This document shows, piece by piece, positions 43,466 to 51,992 of a stretch of DNA of 54,454 nucleotides. Numbering within the stretch: the stretch's first letter is position 1; every line of letters starts with the position of its first letter. Source of the DNA: Anaerosphaera aminiphila DSM 21120 (GTDB taxonomy: Bacteria > Bacillota > Clostridia > Tissierellales > Peptoniphilaceae); NCBI RefSeq assembly GCF_900129925.1, contig NZ_FQXI01000013.1, positions 1 to 54,454 on the forward strand, in the 5' to 3' direction. The notes under the pieces were generated by a model. That model saw nothing but the letters and a program-made list of their open reading frames with translations, searched no databases and was not told the DNA's origin. The position numbers and the translations under genes were made by a program.

Positions 43466-44330
43466 AACTTCTCCTGTGATATTTTAAGACTAATCCTAAA
43501 TAATCTTTTAATTTTTTTCTTGGAACAATGTCATCTAAAAATCCATGTTCAAGCAAACACTCTGCACTTTGAAACTCCTTTGGCAATTCTTCTTTTATAG
43601 TTTGCTCAATTACTCTTCTTCCTGTAAAACAAATAAGAGCCTCAGGTTCTGCTATAATAATGTCTCCTAAGCTTGCAAAACTTGCAGTAACGCCTCCAGA
43701 TGTTGGATCCGTCATAACTGACACATATAGGTTGCCACTTTCGCTGTGTTCTCTAAGAGAAAAAGTTGTATTCGCCATTTGCATTAGAGAAAAAATCCCC
43801 TCCTGCATCCTCGCTCCACCACTTGCTGAAAATGAAACTACAGGCAAATTTTCTTCTTTAGCCAGTTCAAAACACTTTGAAATTTTTTCTCCAACGTAAA
43901 GCCCCATACTACCCATTAAAAAATTACTGTCCATAACAAAAACGTAACATTTATTTCCATAAATGCTACCCTTTGCAAGAACCACAGCTTCATTTAATCC
44001 GTCGTTTTCTCTAAGAGAATTAATCTTCTCTTCATAATTTGAAAATCTAAGGGGATTAAAAGTCTTCTCCTCAGATTCTATTATTTCATATCCCTCATCC
44101 AGAATTAAATTCAATCTATCTTTTGCAGGCATTCTCAAGTGTTTATTGCACTTTGGACAAATATATTCATTTTCAACTAGGTCTTCTTTCAATACTGTAG
44201 AACCACATTTTTTACATTGAATAAATTCTACTTGATTCTTTTCCAGTTTTTTTAAAATTTTCTTTTCTCTTCTGTCCCTTAAGTTTTTAACTTTTTTAAA
44301 TATGTCTGTATTTACTTTAAAGTAATCCAT
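43443..44330 (-). CDS. accD: Acetyl-CoA carboxylase carboxyltransferase beta subunit
   Basis: A 295-residue AccD with the four-cysteine zinc ribbon (QCKKCGSTV and YICPKCNKHL) near residues 35-65, followed by the crotonase-like carboxyltransferase core (SASGGARMQEG, DPTSGGVTASFA, GRRVIEQTI). The start follows GGAGG. Confidence 0.96.
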   Translation of the reverse strand: MDYFKVNTDIFKKVKNLRDRREKKILKKLEKNQVEFIQCKKCGSTVLKEDLVENEYICPKCNKHLRMPAKDRLNLILDEGYEIIESEEKTFNPLRFSNYEEKINSLRENDGLNEAVVLAKGSIYGNKCYVFVMDSNFLMGSMGLYVGEKISKCFELAKEENLPVVSFSASGGARMQEGIFSLMQMANTTFSLREHSESGNLYVSVMTDPTSGGVTASFASLGDIIIAEPEALICFTGRRVIEQTIKEELPKEFQSAECLLEHGFLDDIVPRKKLKDYLGLVLKYHRRSYETEVSI

Positions 44331-44331
44331 C

Positions 44332-45702
44332 TTATCTATATGCCTCCATTAAATTAAGCAATTCCTCCAATTTATCTTCAATAAAAGAAGTTGAATAATT
44401 GCCCCTAATAAAATCCATGTCAAATAATATAGCATAAAGTAAATATTGATTGGTTTTAATTCCCTCAATAATCAGTTCTTCTAATGCTCTTCTCATCTTT
44501 CTAATTGCACCAATTCTAGTTGAATCTTTTACAATTATTTTCCCAAGCATTGAATCATAGTAGGGACTTACCTTTGCTCCACTATAGAGGTATGAGTCAA
44601 CTCTCGTATTGACTCCTCCTGGTGCATAAAAAAAGTTGACATTTCCAGATTCAGGAAGAAAATTTTCCAAAGGCTTTTCAGCATTTAGTCTACACTCTAT
44701 TGCATATGAATTAATATTAATATCTTCTTGCTTAATTTTTAACTTTAATCCCGATGTAATCTTTAACTGTTCTTTTACCAAATCAACTCCAGTTACCATT
44801 TCAGTTACCGGGTGCTCAACTTGAATTCTAGTATTCATTTCAATAAAGTAAAAATTATTTTCTCTATCTAGAACAAATTCAACTGTGCCGGCATTTTCAT
44901 AATTACAAGCTTTTGCTGCTTTAATTGCAGCACTATAGAGCTCTTTTCTCTTTTCTTCTGTCAATCTAATACAAGGTGTTTCCTCTATCATCTTTTGATT
45001 TTTCCTTTGAATGGAACAATCTCGTTCTCCCAGAGCTATAATATTTGAATACTTATCAGCTAATATTTGAACTTCAACGTGTTTAGGGCTTACTATAAGT
45101 TTTTCTATATACATACTGCCATTGTTAAAAGCCGCTATAGCTTCAGACTTGGCAGATTCAAATTCAATTTTTAAATCTTCACTTTTATATACTCTTCTCA
45201 TACCCTTTCCGCCGCCTCCGCCAGAGGCTTTAATAAGTACGGGGTATCCTATTTTTTCTGCTATAATAAAAGCTTCTTCTACATCTACAACTTCACCATC
45301 TGAACCGGGAACTACGGGTACTCCATTTTTTTTCATCAAGTCTCTTGCAGCAATTTTATCTCCCATCATATCAATTACTTCTGATGATGGACCAACAAAC
45401 TTCAGACCAGCTTCTTCTAAAGCTCTTACAAATTTTGCATTTTCTGATAAAAATCCATATCCTGGAGCAACAGCATCACACTTAGTTGCCAAAGCGGCTG
45501 AAATAATGTTATTTATATTTAAATAGCTCTCACTACTCTTAGCAGGACCTATACATACACTTTCATCGGCAAATTTAACATGAAGTTGTTCCGCATCTTC
45601 TGTAGAATAAACTGCAACTGTCTTAATTTGTAACTCTTCAGCAGATCGAATAATTCTAAGAGCAATTTCTCCTCTATTTGCAATTAATAATTTTTTTATC
45701 AT
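44332..45702 (-). CDS. accC: Biotin carboxylase subunit
   Basis: A 456-residue biotin carboxylase. N-terminal IANRGEIALRIIR, ATP-grasp loop KASGGGGGKGMRR, bicarbonate/catalytic region EMNTRIQVEHPVTEMVTGVDLV. It carboxylates the biotin of AccB. It overlaps accB by 4 bp (ATGA). The only biotin carboxylase in this window, so it might also supply the carboxyltransferase at 46573-47916. Confidence 0.96.
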   Translation of the reverse strand: MIKKLLIANRGEIALRIIRSAEELQIKTVAVYSTEDAEQLHVKFADESVCIGPAKSSESYLNINNIISAALATKCDAVAPGYGFLSENAKFVRALEEAGLKFVGPSSEVIDMMGDKIAARDLMKKNGVPVVPGSDGEVVDVEEAFIIAEKIGYPVLIKASGGGGGKGMRRVYKSEDLKIEFESAKSEAIAAFNNGSMYIEKLIVSPKHVEVQILADKYSNIIALGERDCSIQRKNQKMIEETPCIRLTEEKRKELYSAAIKAAKACNYENAGTVEFVLDRENNFYFIEMNTRIQVEHPVTEMVTGVDLVKEQLKITSGLKLKIKQEDININSYAIECRLNAEKPLENFLPESGNVNFFYAPGGVNTRVDSYLYSGAKVSPYYDSMLGKIIVKDSTRIGAIRKMRRALEELIIEGIKTNQYLLYAILFDMDFIRGNYSTSFIEDKLEELLNLMEAYR

Positions 45703-46145
45703 TTTTCCTCTATTTCAAAAATAATATCTCCAAATTGGACTAAGTCTTCATCTTTAAAGTTAATTTTCTTAACTATTCCATCCATTGGAGATTTTACTTC
45801 ATTAAACATTTTCATAGCTTCAACAATACAGAGAACGTCACCTTTTTTTACTTCTTTATCCACTTCTACAAAGCTGGGACTATCAGGCGATGGACTTGAG
45901 AAAAATATTCCTACAAGAGGAGATTCTAATTTATAATACGATTGACTTTCAATATTAGAATTAGAATCTCTCTTTTCTTCTATACTTTTAACAGGAATGC
46001 TCTCATCAGGTATATTTAGCTCATTCTCTTTAACTTCCGTACTTCCTTTTCCCAATTCTAAGCTAATTTCTTCATCTTTGTATTTTAAAGTAGTTAAATT
46101 AGACTTAGAAAATAAATTAATTAAATCTTTTAACTCTTTATCCAT
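45699..46145 (-). CDS. accB: Biotin carboxyl carrier protein
   Basis: A 148-residue carrier. The C-terminal biotinyl domain (about 75-148) has VEAMKMFNEVKSPMDG, with the biotinylated Lys in MKM and the thumb region. The N-terminal part is a short helix then a Ser/Glu-rich linker. Shares base 46145 with acpP. Confidence 0.95.
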   Translation of the reverse strand: MDKELKDLINLFSKSNLTTLKYKDEEISLELGKGSTEVKENELNIPDESIPVKSIEEKRDSNSNIESQSYYKLESPLVGIFFSSPSPDSPSFVEVDKEVKKGDVLCIVEAMKMFNEVKSPMDGIVKKINFKDEDLVQFGDIIFEIEEK

Positions 46146-46366
46146 TATTTTCCTACATACTTTACAATATCACTTACAGTTCTAACTTTTTCCAAATCTT
46201 CATCTGGAATTTGAACTCCAAATTTATCTTCTATTGCCATAGTAAGTTCAACTATATCTAGTGAATCTGCATTAAGATCGTCTATTAAATTTGTGTTTTC
46301 AGTTAAATCTTCTATTTCACAACCTAGGTTTTCCGCTACTAATTCTTTTACATCATCTAATATCAT
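46145..46366 (-). CDS. acpP: Acyl carrier protein
   Basis: A 73-residue AcpP. The attachment site DLNADSLDIVELTMAIED is canonical, with phosphopantetheine on the Ser. First gene of the fab operon. The start at 46366 follows GTGGAGGT; the upstream ATG at 46384 is inside the ribosome-binding region. Confidence 0.95.
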   Translation of the reverse strand: MILDDVKELVAENLGCEIEDLTENTNLIDDLNADSLDIVELTMAIEDKFGVQIPDEDLEKVRTVSDIVKYVGK

Positions 46367-46380
46367 TTTTTTACCTCCAC

Positions 46381-46412
46381 ACATAAAGTAACTTGTATAA
46401 ATTTCTTTATGT
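46381..46412 (-). promoter_or_regulatory. Leader hairpin just before the acpP ribosome-binding site
   Basis: ACATAAAG...CTTTATGT inverted repeat (16-nt spacer) in the predicted 5' leader, ending 2-3 nt before the GGAGG. It contains the same half-site as the upstream palindrome at 46478-46495. Confidence 0.45.
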
Positions 46413-46430
46413 AATTTATTTTATATACTT

Positions 46431-46459
46431 ATTATAGTTTTTAGATTAAACAAAGTCAA
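46431..46459 (-). promoter_or_regulatory. Promoter of the acc-fab operon
   Basis: Minus strand TTGACT, 17-bp spacer, TATAAT. Close to consensus; predicted start near 46424, about 58 nt before acpP. Confidence 0.88.
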
Positions 46460-46477
46460 TGAAATTGCTTAAAATAA

Positions 46478-46495
46478 TTTATGTAGTTACATAAA
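46478..46495. promoter_or_regulatory. Palindrome upstream of fab promoter (candidate operator)
   Basis: TTTATGTA-GT-TACATAAA, a perfect 18-bp inverted repeat, about 20 bp upstream of the -35. FabT or another regulator may bind it. It does not match the FabT site I recall from streptococci closely (TTTGA-type half-sites), so the regulator is unassigned. Confidence 0.5.
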
Positions 46496-46513
46496 CTTAA
46501 CCTTTTCTTAGAT

Positions 46514-46561
46514 ATTAAAATACACCTTTAAAAGTTAAATTTAACTTTCAAAGGTGTATTA
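46514..46561 (-). terminator. Terminator of the carboxyltransferase gene
   Basis: Long minus-strand hairpin: AATACACCTTTGAAAGTTAAAT and TTTAACTTTTAAAGGTGTATT pair over about 20 bp with one mismatch, followed by TTTTAA. Confidence 0.8.
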
Positions 46562-46572
46562 AACAAAATATT

Positions 46573-47916
46573 TTAAATATTTCTATTTTCTAAAAACTTT
46601 TTACCAACTTCTGGGAATAGTGCATAAGTCAACACGTCTTCATCACTTTTTGCCAAGTTTCCTATTTCATTTTTTGCTTCTTCAAATCTAGGTAATAAGT
46701 GGTCAGCTGGTCTATCTTTAGTTACTGGAGCATCTCCTATTATTGACTTTCTAAAATCTTCATCTATTTCTACTGGCGGCTTTCCATAATTTCCCTTTAG
46801 ATACTCTTTTATTTCTGTAGGAACCATTTTATATCTCTCACCCAGTATTATGTTAAATGTAGCTTGAGTTCCAACCATTTGACTCATTGGAGTTACTAGT
46901 GGTGGATAACCTAAGTCTTTTCTAACTCTAGGTATTTCCGCTAATACTTCATTGTATTTTTCAAGTTTTTTTAAGCCTTCAAGTTGAGTATATAAATTAG
47001 ATAACATTCCACCTGGAACTTGATAAATTAAGCCCTTTGGATCTATTGACAACATTTTAATTGGAAGTGTTTTATCTTCTATATACTTCTGTTTAACTTT
47101 TTCAAAGTGATCTGCTATTTCTTCCAACTTGTCTATTTTTAGTGATGTGTCATATCCCATTTCCTTAACTAACATATAAAGTGTCTCTGTAGGTGGTTGA
47201 GATGTTCCTCCTGAAAATGGTGAAATTGCAGTGTCTAATATATCAGCTCCTGCTTCAACTGATTTCAAATAAGTCATTGAACCCATACCAGTTGTCTCAT
47301 GTGTGTGAAGCTCTATTGGTATAGAAAGTCTTCCCTTTAAATTTTTTACTAATTCATAGGCCTCATAAGGTGTCAGTATTCCTGACATATCCTTTATTGC
47401 TATACTGTCAGCACCCATTTCTGCTACTGTCTCACTTAATTTTGTAAAGTAATCAATAGTATGAACTTCTGAAACAGTATAACTTATAGCAACTTGTGCC
47501 TCTGCTCCAAATTTTTTAGTAGTCTTTATAGAAGTTTCTAAATTTCTAACGTCATTTAAAGCGTCAAATATTCTAATTATATCTACTCCGTTTTTTATTG
47601 AAAGTTCAATAAACTTTTCAACTATATCGTCTGGATAGTTTTTATAACCCAATAAGTTTTGACCTCTTAAGAGCATTTGAGTCTTTGTATTTTTCATCTT
47701 TGACTTTATATTTCTTATTCTCTCCCATGGATCTTCATTTAAAAATCTGATACATGAGTCAAAAGTTGCTCCACCCCAACATTCAACCGCTCTATATCCC
47801 GCTTCATCTATAAGGTCTAAAGCACCTTGCATATCTTCATATTTCATTCTAGTTGCCATTAAACTCTGATGTGCATCTCGTAATATTGTTTCTGTAAATT
47901 CAATTTTCTTTTTCAA
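46573..47916 (-). CDS. Pyruvate/oxaloacetate carboxyltransferase (no biotinyl domain)
   Basis: A 447-residue carboxyltransferase of the oxaloacetate decarboxylase alpha/pyruvate carboxylase B type. Motifs: ETILRDAHQSLMATR, AVECWGGATFD, the metal HTH motif in LHTHETTGMG and DSIAIKDMSG, which carries the active-site Lys. It ends near 450 residues, so the C-terminal biotinyl domain present in full-length OadA (about 590) is missing; a separate carrier is needed. It has its own promoter region and terminator. TTG at 47916, after GAGGGGTGG, is the likely start; ATG at 47931 has no ribosome-binding site. It is next to accBC, which could serve it. Confidence 0.87.
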   Translation of the reverse strand: MKKKIEFTETILRDAHQSLMATRMKYEDMQGALDLIDEAGYRAVECWGGATFDSCIRFLNEDPWERIRNIKSKMKNTKTQMLLRGQNLLGYKNYPDDIVEKFIELSIKNGVDIIRIFDALNDVRNLETSIKTTKKFGAEAQVAISYTVSEVHTIDYFTKLSETVAEMGADSIAIKDMSGILTPYEAYELVKNLKGRLSIPIELHTHETTGMGSMTYLKSVEAGADILDTAISPFSGGTSQPPTETLYMLVKEMGYDTSLKIDKLEEIADHFEKVKQKYIEDKTLPIKMLSIDPKGLIYQVPGGMLSNLYTQLEGLKKLEKYNEVLAEIPRVRKDLGYPPLVTPMSQMVGTQATFNIILGERYKMVPTEIKEYLKGNYGKPPVEIDEDFRKSIIGDAPVTKDRPADHLLPRFEEAKNEIGNLAKSDEDVLTYALFPEVGKKFLENRNI

Positions 47917-47931
47917 TTTTCCACCCCTCAT

Positions 47932-48189
47932 TATTCACTATATTATATACTTTTTTAAAGTCATTATGCGATTTTAATAAATTAAAATTAAATTAGCATA
48001 ACGTTTTAAATATTTTTTGTCTACTATATCTTAAATCTCTTCATTTTAAATTATACCCCAGCAATTCCCACTTTACTGCATTAAAACAACTAAAAAACAC
48101 AATTTATATATATTTAAAAACTCTCTTAATTATATACTATTAAAGTAGTTTTATTCCCATATTTAGCTAAAAATATTAGTAAATTTTAA
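47932..48189. other. AT-rich intergenic spacer
   Basis: The stretch between the carboxyltransferase gene and the terminator of the thioesterase gene. It holds TATAAT (minus strand, 47942-47947) as a likely -10 for the carboxyltransferase gene, with a poor -35. I see no ORF, RNA or repeat in the rest. Confidence 0.5.
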
Positions 48190-48236
48190 ATAAAACATAC
48201 CCAATATTTTATTAAATATCAGGTATGTTTTATAGC
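48190..48236 (-). terminator. Terminator of thioesterase gene
   Basis: Minus-strand stem AAAACATACC...GGTATGTTTT with inner pairs TATTT/AAATA, then a T-rich tail. Confidence 0.75.
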
Positions 48237-48274
48237 ATTTTACATTTATTAACCACCAAATTTAAATTATGCAA

Positions 48275-48700
48275 TTAACTTACATGTTCTAATACACGAT
48301 TCCTAACTCTAATTTCTTCAGTGCTAGATGCATCATCCATAATTAAACCATGATTTTTCTTTTTTCTTGTAACTTGATCTATACAAACATAAGTAATAAA
48401 ACCCTCTACATGTATTTCATTTGTCAATGCCGAAACTCCCTTAACATAAACTGTTATACTTGAATTTCCCAAGTGGACAATTTTTCCTGTAAAAGTAACT
48501 ATGTCTCCTTTGGGAACTGGTTTTAAAAACTTAAACCCATTCATTGCCAAAAATACAAGCTCATCAGGATTTTTATAACTCATAGAAGCAGTCATAAATC
48601 CAGTTTCCGATAGCCAAGTAAGTGCCTTACCTACAAAAAGTGTTCCATGGTGATTTAAATCTCCCATAAGAACAAGTTGAGACGTACTAAATTCTTTCAC
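48275..48700 (-). CDS. Hotdog-fold acyl-CoA thioesterase
   Basis: A 141-residue acyl-CoA thioesterase of the YciA/BACH type. The active region reads MGDLNHHGTLFVGKALTWLSETGF, close to the family D-x-N-x-x-G-x-x-x-GG pattern; later FLKPVPKGDIVTFTGKI and THEVHVEGF-like strands (NEIHVEGFITYVCID) follow. It cleaves acyl-CoA to free acid and CoA. Start: the promoter -10 overlaps the upstream ATG at 48736, so translation must begin downstream; GTG at 48700, after AGAAGGGA, fits. Monocistronic. Confidence 0.82.
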   Translation of the reverse strand: MKEFSTSQLVLMGDLNHHGTLFVGKALTWLSETGFMTASMSYKNPDELVFLAMNGFKFLKPVPKGDIVTFTGKIVHLGNSSITVYVKGVSALTNEIHVEGFITYVCIDQVTRKKKNHGLIMDDASSTEEIRVRNRVLEHVS

Positions 48701-48734
48701 AAAAAAACATTCCCTTCTTATTTTTATTAATTCC

Positions 48735-48763
48735 ATTATACATAACGTATTCCAAAAAGTAAA
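48735..48763 (-). promoter_or_regulatory. Promoter of thioesterase gene
   Basis: Minus strand TTTACT, 17-bp spacer, TATAAT (48735-48740). Its -10 contains the ATG that would start a longer frame, which decides the start codon downstream. Confidence 0.65.
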
Positions 48764-48806
48764 GTCTTTTCCCGAAATATAAAATACTTTTCACATTGTA
48801 GAATAT

Positions 48807-48839
48807 AAAAAAGAGAAAGTTTACACTTTCTCTTTTTTA
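48807..48839 (-). terminator. Terminator overlapping the end of the MFS gene
   Basis: AAAAAAGAGAAAGT-TTAC-ACTTTCTCTTTTTT. The last MFS codons and its stop (48821-48823) form part of the hairpin. Confidence 0.9.
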
Positions 48840-50032
48840 TTAATTATAAATAGCACTCCTGCAACAAATATAAAAGCTGAATAAATTAAGAAAATCATGT
48901 TCAATTTACCCATGTTTCCTCCTGAACTTGAAATTATGCTTCCCATCAGCTTTAATAATATAGAAGTAGTCATATATCCACCAAAGCCCAAGATACTGGT
49001 TATCAGTGCTCTCTTGTCTAAACGTGCATATTTTCCAACATAATAAAATCCTATTGAAGTCATTCCAGAGCTAAAAAATCCTAATAACAATAGTGTAAGC
49101 ATTAGATAAACTCCACTTGACTGAACTAACTCTGTTCCTAGTAACACCCAAATAAAAGCATTGCACAGTGCAACTATTGAAACTAATTTTTTAGTATCAA
49201 ATCTGTCACACATCCATCCCATTATTGGCGAGCCTAAAAAGTATCCACTGGAAAACATCAGCAATAAATTACTTGCACTTTCAAAGCTGAAATTATATCC
49301 TTCTGTAAAGTATGGAATAAACCATAAACCTTGAAATGATTGAACAGCTCCACTACAAGCAGTAAAAATAAGTATTAAGAGTACAAAGGAAGTATTTAAT
49401 CCCAATCCTTTTGATTTTTGTAAATCATTTGACTTACTTTGCACTGTATCCATTTTAATGTTCTTAGTTAATCTTGCAATTACTATAGATAAAACTAAAG
49501 ATAAGGCTGCAAAAATATAAAAACAAATTCTCCAACTAAAATGGTCAATAAAAATTTGCAGAGGTTTTGATGCAACTACAGTTCCAAAAGTTCCAAATGC
49601 CAGTAGTCCCCCTGTAAAAGTGCCCAGCTTTTCATTTTTAAACAACAGTCGGACAAAGCTTATAGCTGGGATATATACAGTTGATATACCTACACTTAGC
49701 ACCATTCTAGCCAAGAGTAAACTTGTTGAGTTATTGGCTAATCCAAACAACAACGAACCTAGTGATGTGATTACAAGGCTTACTAACATTATTTTTCTAG
49801 GCCCTATTCTGTCGCATAGATGTCCACATGGAATTTGAATTATTGCGTATATAAAAAATAATACCGATCCCAAAGTACTAATAGTATCTATGGTTATGTC
49901 TATTTCTTCCATAATAGGTACTGATAGTACTGATAATGCCACTCTGTGAAAACTTGAAATAAAATATGACAGAGATAACACAATAAATAAAATAATTATT
50001 CCATTTTTCTTTGACCCCTCCGCTTTCTCCAT
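48821..50032 (-). CDS. MFS transporter
   Basis: A 403-residue major facilitator with twelve predicted helices. The loop after helix 2 reads GHLCDRIGPRKIML, matching the MFS motif G-x-x-x-D-R-x-G-R-R, and the equivalent in the second half is GWMCDRFDTKKLV. This resembles the OPA/ACS-like anion symporters or sugar phosphate exchangers, but the substrate cannot be set. The ribosome-binding site is AGGAGG 11 nt upstream. Ends inside its terminator. Confidence 0.86.
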   Translation of the reverse strand: MEKAEGSKKNGIIILFIVLSLSYFISSFHRVALSVLSVPIMEEIDITIDTISTLGSVLFFIYAIIQIPCGHLCDRIGPRKIMLVSLVITSLGSLLFGLANNSTSLLLARMVLSVGISTVYIPAISFVRLLFKNEKLGTFTGGLLAFGTFGTVVASKPLQIFIDHFSWRICFYIFAALSLVLSIVIARLTKNIKMDTVQSKSNDLQKSKGLGLNTSFVLLILIFTACSGAVQSFQGLWFIPYFTEGYNFSFESASNLLLMFSSGYFLGSPIMGWMCDRFDTKKLVSIVALCNAFIWVLLGTELVQSSGVYLMLTLLLLGFFSSGMTSIGFYYVGKYARLDKRALITSILGFGGYMTTSILLKLMGSIISSSGGNMGKLNMIFLIYSAFIFVAGVLFIINKKEKV

Positions 50033-50126
50033 TCCCTTCTTTCCTCCTATTTTATAGTATATAAAGATTTTTATATTGTGCTCTATTTTACCACACTAAA
50101 TACTTTAATCAAGCTAAATTTGCATA

Positions 50127-50172
50127 TAAAAAATTCTAGTAAAATGTTTCTGCACTTTACTAGAATTTTTTA
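50127..50172 (-). terminator. Terminator of the met operon
   Basis: Minus-strand stem AAAAATTCTAGTAAA / TTTACTAGAATTTTT with a 12-nt loop, starting directly after the stop codon of the fusion gene. Confidence 0.88.
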
Positions 50173-51969
50173 TTAATCTTTAACTACTGTACCTTTTGAA
50201 TCGGGACTATTTGTATTTAAAAATTTTATAGTTATATTTTTTTCCATTACAGGAGCAATTGCATCTTTTTGATAGACTTCTGCTCCATCGTCAATAATTT
50301 TTGCAAGCTCACTATACTTTAAAGAAGGTATGGTTTTTGCATTATTATCTTTCCTTGGGTCTGAAGTCATTACTCCGTCTACATCTGTCCAGTTCTCATA
50401 TATATTTGAGTCCAGAGCACTGGCTATAATAGAACCTGTAAAGTCAGAGCCTCCTCTGTTAAATGTTTTCACATTTCCACTTAAGTCTTTACCATAAAAT
50501 CCCGGAACTACGTATTTTTTATTTAACTTTATCTTTTCTCTGATATTTGACTGACTCTCTTCCACATTTATTTCTCCAGCTTCATCAAAAGCTATTAACT
50601 CAAGAGCATCTATAAATTCATAATCTAAGTATTTTGCCATTAATTTGGCATTTAAATACTCTCCTCTGCTAATGATAAAATCTGGATCTCTAGAATCTTC
50701 TATGTCTTTAAAACACTCTTCTATTTCCAAGTAGATGTCTTCATTTAAATTTAAATCCAAGGAAATATCTTCAAATCTCTTCTTTACAGTTTCAAGTACC
50801 TTTGATATTTCAAAATTACAAATATTTAATTCTCTTTTTAAATTAGCTAGAATTTTATTTATTTTTTCTTGTCTCTTTTTTAAATCACTGGTTTTTATTA
50901 ATAAATCCGTAACTTTTTCATCTTCATTACTTCTCTTTCCCGGTGCAGATACTACAATAACTCCCCTATCATCTTCAGATAAAATTATATTTTTAACTTT
51001 TGAAAATTGCTTTGCATCACTTAGAGAGGTACCACCAAATTTTGATACATTTTTCTGTTGAATTTCTTCAAGATGAAAGGGTGTTACTTGATATACACAG
51101 TAATTTATCCAATTTGAAAAAAATAAATTTCCCGCTGATCTCCATTTTACATTTATACCTTTTTCAGGAGTATCATCTTTATAGTAATTCCTTGGTACAC
51201 TTACTTCCAGTCCCTTTTCTAAATCTCTTATATACTCACTGTGTAAAGTTTCTCTATCATACTCCCAATGTCCAAAAGAAAATATAAATCTGTTGTCTCT
51301 AGTTGTAACTAACCCAACTCCCGTATCTTCTCTACTTGCTAAAATTTTCAAATCTGAATGTTTTCTAACTTCTTTTTCCTTAACATAGGTGTGCCTTGAT
51401 TGAGGAACTAAAAATTCATCATCAAATCCCTTTAATAACTTATCTTCTTCTAGTTTTTCGTATTCAAAAACTCCGAATATTTTTCCATCAACTACTTCAT
51501 TTTTTATTCCATAGTAGTAGTAAAGAGCTGCTTGAGCTGCCCAGCAGATAAACATAGTTGAATATACATTAGTCTTTGCAAACTCCAATATATTTTTTAG
51601 CTCTTGCCAATACTTGATATTTTCATATTCTAATTTTTCAACTGGAGCTCCTGTTATAATCATGGCATCATATTTATTATTTTTTATTTCATCATAAGTT
51701 TTATAAAACTTATTTAAGTGTTCCATTTCAGTGTTTTTTGATTGGTGTGAACCCATACGTATTAAATCTAAATCAATTTGTAGTGCTGTGTTAGACAACA
51801 TTCTTAAAAATTGTATTTCTGTCTCTTCCTTTTTGGGCATTAAATTCACAATAGCAATTTTAATAGGTCTAATATCTTGAGTTTGTGCTCTATTCTCACC
51901 AATTATAAATATTTGCTCTCTTTCTAAAACATCTTCTCCAACTAAATCTTTAGGTATTATTACTGGCAT
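50173..51969 (-). CDS. Homoserine O-acetyltransferase (MetA)-aspartokinase fusion protein
   Basis: A 598-residue two-domain enzyme. Residues 1-305 are MetA: nucleophile Cys142 (FICWAAQAA), His234 and Glu236 (FSFGHWEYD), and the specificity position Glu111 (TGAPVEKLEY), which in characterised MetA proteins selects acetyl-CoA over succinyl-CoA. Residues 306-598 are an aspartokinase catalytic domain: VSKFGGTSL (308-316), VVSAPGKR (339-346), FNRGGSDFTG (503-512) and DVDGVMTSDPR (529-539). The ACT regulatory domains, usual after this point, are absent; the stop is followed at once by a terminator. The join reads EEIQQKNVSKFGG, with no start codon between the domains. It follows metY by 23 bp under a T-box. 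It would make both aspartyl phosphate and O-acetylhomoserine. Confidence 0.9.
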   Translation of the reverse strand: MPVIIPKDLVGEDVLEREQIFIIGENRAQTQDIRPIKIAIVNLMPKKEETEIQFLRMLSNTALQIDLDLIRMGSHQSKNTEMEHLNKFYKTYDEIKNNKYDAMIITGAPVEKLEYENIKYWQELKNILEFAKTNVYSTMFICWAAQAALYYYYGIKNEVVDGKIFGVFEYEKLEEDKLLKGFDDEFLVPQSRHTYVKEKEVRKHSDLKILASREDTGVGLVTTRDNRFIFSFGHWEYDRETLHSEYIRDLEKGLEVSVPRNYYKDDTPEKGINVKWRSAGNLFFSNWINYCVYQVTPFHLEEIQQKNVSKFGGTSLSDAKQFSKVKNIILSEDDRGVIVVSAPGKRSNEDEKVTDLLIKTSDLKKRQEKINKILANLKRELNICNFEISKVLETVKKRFEDISLDLNLNEDIYLEIEECFKDIEDSRDPDFIISRGEYLNAKLMAKYLDYEFIDALELIAFDEAGEINVEESQSNIREKIKLNKKYVVPGFYGKDLSGNVKTFNRGGSDFTGSIIASALDSNIYENWTDVDGVMTSDPRKDNNAKTIPSLKYSELAKIIDDGAEVYQKDAIAPVMEKNITIKFLNTNSPDSKGTVVKD

Positions 51970-51992
51970 TTTCTCAACTCCTTACAACATTA

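Noticed and set aside
51040-51080. Possible sequencing merge of separate metA and lysC genes
   Set aside because: The junction is in frame with no start codon or ribosome-binding site for a separate kinase, and the kinase opening sequence follows directly; fusion is the simpler reading, though only resequencing can prove it.
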